Translations under genes and position numbers: made by a program
Shown here: positions 32,420 to 36,578 of the stretch, one piece after another
How the letters are laid out: each line of letters opens with the position of its first letter
Numbering within the stretch: position 1 is the first letter of the stretch
The notes under the pieces: generated by a model
The model's database searches: none
Seen by the model: the letters and a program-made list of their open reading frames with translations, nothing else
Told to the model about the DNA's origin: nothing
Assembly: GCF_006539165.1 (NCBI RefSeq)
Contig: NZ_BJMM01000056.1
Location: forward strand, 1 to 36,578
Origin: Streptomyces cacaoi
GTDB lineage: Bacteria > Actinomycetota > Actinomycetes > Streptomycetales > Streptomycetaceae
Length of the DNA stretch: 36,578 nt
Direction of reading: 5' to 3'

Positions 32420-33268
32420 ATGACTGACAAGAGCCCGAAGAAGAAGACCGGCCCCCGCGCGGACGAGGCCGACGAGACCACCGGCCGTACCGGCGGAACC
32501 ACCACCGCCGAGGCCCCGGAACAACCGGCGGACGCCACCGCTCCCGCGGACGCCACCGCCACCACCGACACCGTCCGCGACAAGGCGGGCGACGGGAGCG
32601 GGCAGAACGCCGACGGTGCCGAGAACGCCGGTGCGGCCGCCGCCGACGACGCTGCCGACACCGCCGACACCGCCGACACCGCCGACACCGCCGATGGGGC
32701 CGAGGGAGCGGACGGCGCCGAGGGTGCCGACGACACGGGCGCCGCGGACGCCGCCGACACAGCGGACGCCGCGGACGGCGAAAAGGCTCCCGCGCCGGCC
32801 GGTGCGGCCGGGCGTGGCTGGGGCGCCGGCGCGATCGTGGGCGCCGGGCTGGGCCTCGTCTCCCTCAGCGGCACCCCGCTGGCCGGCATGCTGCGCGAAC
32901 GCAAGCAGCTCGTCGGCCAGTTGGAGAACAGCGCCCAGGGCGCGCCCGGCTCCGCTGCCGACCAGGTCAACGCCGTCTACGGGGCGCCCTGGCACGCGGC
33001 CGCCGTGGCCAACGGCGTCGTGGCCCTGCTCGCCGTCGTCGTCGGCGGTCTCGCGCTGGTGGCCCTCACCCGGCGGGAGCGCGAGGTGACGGGGGACGCG
33101 GGGGACGGTGTTTCCGGGACCCTGCGGGGCGCTGGCGCACGCAACTGGCCCAAGGCCGTCGCACTGGGCGGCCTCATCCTCGGCGTCCTGGGGCTGCTCC
33201 TCGCGGGCGGCATGTATCTGGACCTGTTCGCCGCACAGCCCGAGGTGCCCTCGCCGCAGGGGCAGTGA
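32420..33268 (+). CDS. Acidic, repeat-rich protein with three membrane helices, unknown function
   Basis: A 282-residue protein that I do not recognise. Residues 1 to about 130 are disordered and highly acidic (Ala/Asp/Thr/Glu-rich), including a run of Asp-Thr-Ala repeats encoded by a perfect 9-base tandem repeat. Three hydrophobic segments follow at about residues 135-158, 192-215 and 236-260. The loop between the first two has MLRERKQLVGQLENSAQ and a conserved-looking YGAPWHAAAVANG. The first helix has no typical export signal before it, so the acidic arm is probably cytosolic. ATG 32420 has no ribosome-binding site and appears leaderless, behind paired direct repeats suggesting two-component control. 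Confidence 0.8.
   Translation: MTDKSPKKKTGPRADEADETTGRTGGTTTAEAPEQPADATAPADATATTDTVRDKAGDGSGQNADGAENAGAAAADDAADTADTADTADTADGAEGADGAEGADDTGAADAADTADAADGEKAPAPAGAAGRGWGAGAIVGAGLGLVSLSGTPLAGMLRERKQLVGQLENSAQGAPGSAADQVNAVYGAPWHAAAVANGVVALLAVVVGGLALVALTRREREVTGDAGDGVSGTLRGAGARNWPKAVALGGLILGVLGLLLAGGMYLDLFAAQPEVPSPQGQ
32654..32689 (+). repeat. Four tandem copies of the 9-mer GCCGACACC
   Basis: Perfect copies at 32654-32662, 32663-32671, 32672-32680 and 32681-32689, in frame, giving the Asp-Thr-Ala run in the acidic domain. Confidence 0.95.
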
Positions 33269-33274
33269 CGGCTC

Positions 33275-33305
33275 GCCCCGGGGGAGGCAACGGCCCGCCC
33301 GGGGC
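33275..33305 (+). terminator. Possible terminator hairpin after the acidic membrane protein gene
   Basis: GCCCCGGG (33275-33282) can pair with CCCGGGGC (33298-33305), beginning six bases after the stop. There is no T tract and the stem is only 8 bp. Confidence 0.4.
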
Positions 33306-33437
33306 TCCCGGCTCAGGCGGTCCGCCCCCTCCGGGCTACGGCTAAGGAGGGTGGCAGGGAAATCTAAGGCCCCCTGACCGGCCAGGACTGGGCAACTGCC
33401 CGATGTGAACGGCCCCTGGCAGGGCGGAAAGTGAGGA

Positions 33438-33472
33438 GCGTTCGCCGGAGCGGCGAACGCTTCCGAACGTTC
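33438..33472. promoter_or_regulatory. Perfect inverted repeat plus second palindrome upstream of small ORF and regulator
   Basis: GCGTTCGCCG-GAG-CGGCGAACGC (33438-33460) has perfect 10-base arms. The palindrome GAACGTTC (33465-33472) follows, and CGAACG is repeated with a 10-base period (33454 and 33464). It lies just upstream of the Shine-Dalgarno sequence of the next ORF and may be an operator or leader hairpin. Confidence 0.45.
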
Positions 33473-33494
33473 CGCACGACCCTGAGGGGGCGCC

Positions 33495-33692
33495 ATGCTG
33501 CACCTGTACGAACACCACCTTCTCCGCATGGCAGACCTGCGCCGCGAGGCCGACAGCGAGCGGCTCGCCGCCGAGGCCAGGGGTGCGGAGGGGACGGTCG
33601 GTGTGGGCAGCGGCGGAAGAAGGCCGGGGCAGGGCACGGGTGGTGGAGACACCGGAAGCGACCGGGAGCCGGAATGGGTACGAGCCGTATGA
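33495..33692 (+). CDS. Small hypothetical protein preceding the LuxR/LAL regulator
   Basis: A 65-residue ORF with a good ribosome-binding site (GAGGGGG at 33484-33490) and ATG at 33495. The N-terminal half is charged and probably helical (LYEHHLLRMADLRREADSER), while the second half is Gly-rich and likely disordered. Its end overlaps the start of the regulator gene, so its translation could set regulator expression. I do not recognise a family. It could be a genuine small protein or a leader ORF. Confidence 0.55.
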   Translation: MLHLYEHHLLRMADLRREADSERLAAEARGAEGTVGVGSGGRRPGQGTGGGDTGSDREPEWVRAV

Positions 33693-36578
33693 CCCTCCCT
33701 GCCACCGCCACCGCCACCGCTCCCGTCCCTCTCCCCGTCCGGTCCGTGGTCGGGCAACCCCAGCTCACGGCCCCCCGTGCGATGCTGGGCGGCGTGCCCG
33801 TCCACACCGCAGTCAGCCCCGTCTTCGTCGGCCGCTCCGCCGAACTCGCGGTGCTCACCGAGGCGTTGACGCACGCGTCGGAGGGCAGCCCCCAGGCGCT
33901 GCTGCTCGGCGGTGAGGCCGGGGTGGGCAAGACCCGGCTGCTGGAGGAGTTCCTCCGGCACGCGGAGACGGCCGACGCCGTCAGCACCGTCGGCGGCTGC
34001 CTCGAACTGGGCGCCGACGGGCTGCCGTTCGCGCCGTTCACCATCGCGCTGCGCGGTCTGCTGCGCTCCCTCGGCAGCGCGGTGCTGGCCGAGGCGGGCG
34101 AAGGACGCGAGAGCGAGCTGGCCCGTCTGCTGCCGGACGCCGCCCTGTTCGCCCCGGCCCCCGCCCAGGGCCCCGGCAGGGACGAGGAGGACGACGGCGA
34201 CCGCGCCCGCCTCTTCGAGGCCGTCGCCCAGCTCCTGGAGCAACTGGCCGCCGAACGCACCGTCGTGCTCGTGCTCGAAGACCTCCAGTGGGCCGACCGG
34301 TCCACCCGTGAACTCCTCGCCTACCTCTTCCGCACCGTCCGCACCTGCCGGCTCGTCCTCCTCGCCAGCTACCGCTCCGACGACATCCACCGCCGCCATC
34401 CGCTGCGCCCCTTCCTCGCGGAACAGGACAGGCTGCGCGCCGTCCTCCACCTCGAACTGCCCCGGCTGACCCGCCCCGAGGTCACCGCGCAGATGACCGG
34501 CATCCGCGGCAGCGAACCCGAACCGGCGCTGGCCGAGGCGGTGTTCCGCCGCTCGCAGGGCATCCCGTTCTTCGTGGAGGAGCTGACCTCCGGCTGCCCG
34601 CCGTACGGCATGAGCCGCTCGCTGCGGGATCTGCTGCTGGTGCGGGTCGAGGCACTGCCCGAGCAGGCGCAGCACGTCGTCCGCCTCGCCGCACAGGCCG
34701 GATCGGCCGTCGAACACGCCCTGCTGGCGGCGGTCTGCGGCCTGGAGGAGGACGCCCTGCTGGAGGCGCTGCGCGCCGCCGTGGGCGGCAACGTCCTGCG
34801 CCCCACCGAGGACGACGCCGGGTACACCTTCCGGCACGCCCTGCTCCGCGAGGCCGTCACCGAGGACCTCCTGCCCGGCGAGCTGCGCCGGACGAGCCGC
34901 CGGTACGCCACAGCGCTGGAGGCGGACCCCTCCCTCGTCCGGGCCGAGGAGCGCGGTGTGCGCCTGGCCGAGTACTGGTACCGCGGGCACGACCCGGCCA
35001 AGGCGCTCCCCGCGGCGCTCACCGCCGCCACCGAGGCACACGGCCGGCACGCCTACGCCGAGGAGCACCATCTCCTGGAACGCGTCATCGAGTTGTGGGA
35101 CGAGGTCCCCGAGGACGTGCTCGCCGCCCTGCCGCCGCTGCTGCTGCCCCGCGCCTGCCCCCGCTCCGGTGCGGACGGCCCCGCGGCCGGGGGCGACAAG
35201 CACCGCACCCCGGGCCCGCCCCGCTTCGTCGACGTCCTGGCGGCGGCCCTCATCGCGGCGCGCACCGGCGGCGAGGCCGAACGGGCGCTGCTGCTGGCCC
35301 GCCGCGCCCTGGCCCTGCTGGACGAGGCTCACGAACCCCTGCTGTGCGCCTGGTTCCAGATCAAGAGCGCCATGCTCACCGAGGACCTCGGCAGGGGCGA
35401 CGGGCGCCCCCAGATGACCCGCGCCCAGGAGCTGGTGCGCGGACTCCCGCCGTCCGCCGTGCACGCCGAGGTGCTCTCCCGCGTCGCCCACTGGGGCCTC
35501 GTCCACCGTCCGGGCCCCGACGCGCTGGCGGCCGCCTTCCGCGCCGTCGAGCTGGCCCGGGTCGTCGGCGCCACCTCCGTCGAGCTGGCCTCCCGCACCA
35601 CCCTGGGCATCCTGCTGACCGGCTCCGGCGATCTGCGGCAGGGGCTGGAGGAGATGGTCCGCGTCCGCGACGAGGCCGCGAAGTCCGGCTACATCAGCGT
35701 GACCCTGCGGGCGGCCGTGAACATCGCCGTCGAGCTGGAGGCGGTCGGGCGCTCGGCGCAGGCCGCCACCGAGGCCGAGCGCGCCCTGCGCATCGTCGAC
35801 GGCAGGGGCCGGCCCAACCACCACGCGGCGGCCCTCACCGCCCGGGCCGAGGCGCTGCTGTCCACCGGCCACTGGGACGCGGCCGCGCGACTGACCGAAC
35901 GGGCCCGCGCCGTCGCCCGCGCCGCCGACGTCCGCGGCTGGGCAGCGCTGCTGAGGGCCCGGCTCGCCGCCGGCCGCGGGGATCTCGCCGTGCTCGAAGC
36001 GGCCGTCGAGGAGGCCCATGCGGCGCTGGGCACCGCACCGGCCAACGAGCCGCAGAAAACCGTCGCACTGCGGCACCTCAGCATGGTGCTGGCCGCAGCG
36101 CGGGGCGGTGTCGCAGCGCTCCGCACCGCCCTGGAGCCGGTGCTCGCCGAGGGCTTCGGTCCCGGCACCCACCGCTACGCCTGGCCGCTGCTGCACTCGG
36201 CCGCCGCCCACGAGGCGAGCGCCCGGGGCCTGCCCGCCGCCGAACCCGGCCGCCCCGCCGTCCTGGACGCCATCCGCCGGGCGGCCCGCAGGCTGCCCCG
36301 CACCGCCCCGGTGTGGGAGGCGTACGCGCTGCTGGTCGAGGCCGAACTGGGGCGCGCGGAAGGGGCGGCAGGAGCTGCCGTGTGGTCCCGCGTCGCCGAC
36401 GCCTTCGCGCCGCTGGAGCGCCCCCACCTCCTGGCCCGCGCCCGGCTGCGCTGGGCCGAGGCGCTCCTCGACGCCCGCACCCTGCCCGGCAGCCCCTCGC
36501 AGCCGCCCGGTGCGACGGAGGCCGGACGGGGCCGCACGGAGCCCCCCGTCGAGGGCCCGCCACATTCGGCCGGGGCGG
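33674..36578 (+). CDS. LuxR/LAL-type large ATPase regulator (3' end outside the window)
   Basis: An open frame of at least 968 codons runs off the window without a stop. An AAA-type ATPase module follows a short N-terminus: FVGRSAELAVL, Walker A GEAGVGKT (residues 80-87), Walker B region VLEDLQWAD (about 200-208) and a sensor-like LLASYRSDD. From about residue 400 the chain is Ala/Leu-rich, consistent with TPR-like helical repeats (SVELASRTTLGILLTGSGD, AARLTERARAVARAADVRG). This is the layout of LAL regulators, whose LuxR-type DNA-binding domain would lie beyond the window, so that part is inferred. ATG 33674 has GGGAG five bases upstream; ATG 33689 (ATGA overlap with the small ORF) is the alternative. 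Confidence 0.88.
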   Translation, partial: MGTSRMTLPATATATAPVPLPVRSVVGQPQLTAPRAMLGGVPVHTAVSPVFVGRSAELAVLTEALTHASEGSPQALLLGGEAGVGKTRLLEEFLRHAETADAVSTVGGCLELGADGLPFAPFTIALRGLLRSLGSAVLAEAGEGRESELARLLPDAALFAPAPAQGPGRDEEDDGDRARLFEAVAQLLEQLAAERTVVLVLEDLQWADRSTRELLAYLFRTVRTCRLVLLASYRSDDIHRRHPLRPFLAEQDRLRAVLHLELPRLTRPEVTAQMTGIRGSEPEPALAEAVFRRSQGIPFFVEELTSGCPPYGMSRSLRDLLLVRVEALPEQAQHVVRLAAQAGSAVEHALLAAVCGLEEDALLEALRAAVGGNVLRPTEDDAGYTFRHALLREAVTEDLLPGELRRTSRRYATALEADPSLVRAEERGVRLAEYWYRGHDPAKALPAALTAATEAHGRHAYAEEHHLLERVIELWDEVPEDVLAALPPLLLPRACPRSGADGPAAGGDKHRTPGPPRFVDVLAAALIAARTGGEAERALLLARRALALLDEAHEPLLCAWFQIKSAMLTEDLGRGDGRPQMTRAQELVRGLPPSAVHAEVLSRVAHWGLVHRPGPDALAAAFRAVELARVVGATSVELASRTTLGILLTGSGDLRQGLEEMVRVRDEAAKSGYISVTLRAAVNIAVELEAVGRSAQAATEAERALRIVDGRGRPNHHAAALTARAEALLSTGHWDAAARLTERARAVARAADVRGWAALLRARLAAGRGDLAVLEAAVEEAHAALGTAPANEPQKTVALRHLSMVLAAARGGVAALRTALEPVLAEGFGPGTHRYAWPLLHSAAAHEASARGLPAAEPGRPAVLDAIRRAARRLPRTAPVWEAYALLVEAELGRAEGAAGAAVWSRVADAFAPLERPHLLARARLRWAEALLDARTLPGSPSQPPGATEAGRGRTEPPVEGPPHSAGA

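Noticed and set aside
32405..36565. A minus-strand open frame opposite the LAL regulator
   Set aside because: Its translation is Gly/Arg/Ala low complexity with no motif, while the plus strand has clear Walker motifs.

Overview
The window is very GC-rich with strong third-position G/C bias, GTG and TTG starts, many 1- to 4-base stop/start overlaps, twin-arginine and lipoprotein signals, and actinobacterial families (LAL-type LuxR regulator, PadR plus HAAS pair, TerD/AIM24 proteins). This fits a Streptomyces or close relative. From memory, the order ligA, GGDEF-EAL gene, gatC, gatA, small ORF, gatB is the conserved Streptomyces chromosomal core. I see no insertion sequence, phage gene, tRNA, rRNA or CRISPR array.

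Layout. (1) 151-10494, plus strand: an SDR oxidoreductase, a MetE-like zinc protein, DNA ligase LigA, a membrane-bound GGDEF-EAL cyclic-di-GMP protein, then gatC-gatA-small membrane protein-gatB for Glu/Asp-tRNA amidotransferase, closed by a strong intrinsic terminator. (2) 10629-17680, minus strand: an MBL-fold hydrolase, a PadR regulator with its HAAS-domain membrane partner, a decayed alpha/beta hydrolase, a divergent folD paralog with a well-matching ZTP riboswitch in its leader, and a three-gene operon of a TerD-(collagen-like linker)-AIM24 fusion and two AIM24 proteins. (3) 17883-26859: an M81 metallopeptidase and a ROK regulator (minus strand) facing a four-gene peptide-type ABC importer (plus strand). 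The two units share a 241-base control region with two palindromes, and the importer ends in a fused two-domain ATPase. (4) 26908-29814: a secreted phospholipase A2 and a Tat-exported phospholipase C, divergently transcribed. (5) 30045-36578: an MMPL/RND exporter, an acidic repeat-rich three-helix membrane protein, a small ORF, and a large LuxR/LAL-type ATPase regulator cut by the window end.

How the genes work together. The gatCAB block supplies Gln-tRNA by transamidation. The riboswitch should couple folD to folate-dependent one-carbon status through ZMP/ZTP. The ROK-M81-ABC locus reads as a peptide capture, import and degradation module under one local regulator. The phospholipase pair suggests scavenging of lipid phosphate or fatty acids.

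Most notable points: the ZTP aptamer before folD with a possible Shine-Dalgarno-masking segment, the TerD-collagen-like-AIM24 operon, the frameshifted and truncated hydrolase remnant containing a 9-base tandem repeat, and several genes whose -10 box sits 6-8 bases before the start codon, suggesting leaderless mRNAs. No wholly new system can be claimed from sequence alone; the TerD/AIM24 operon and the M81-ROK-ABC locus are the best candidates for undescribed function.
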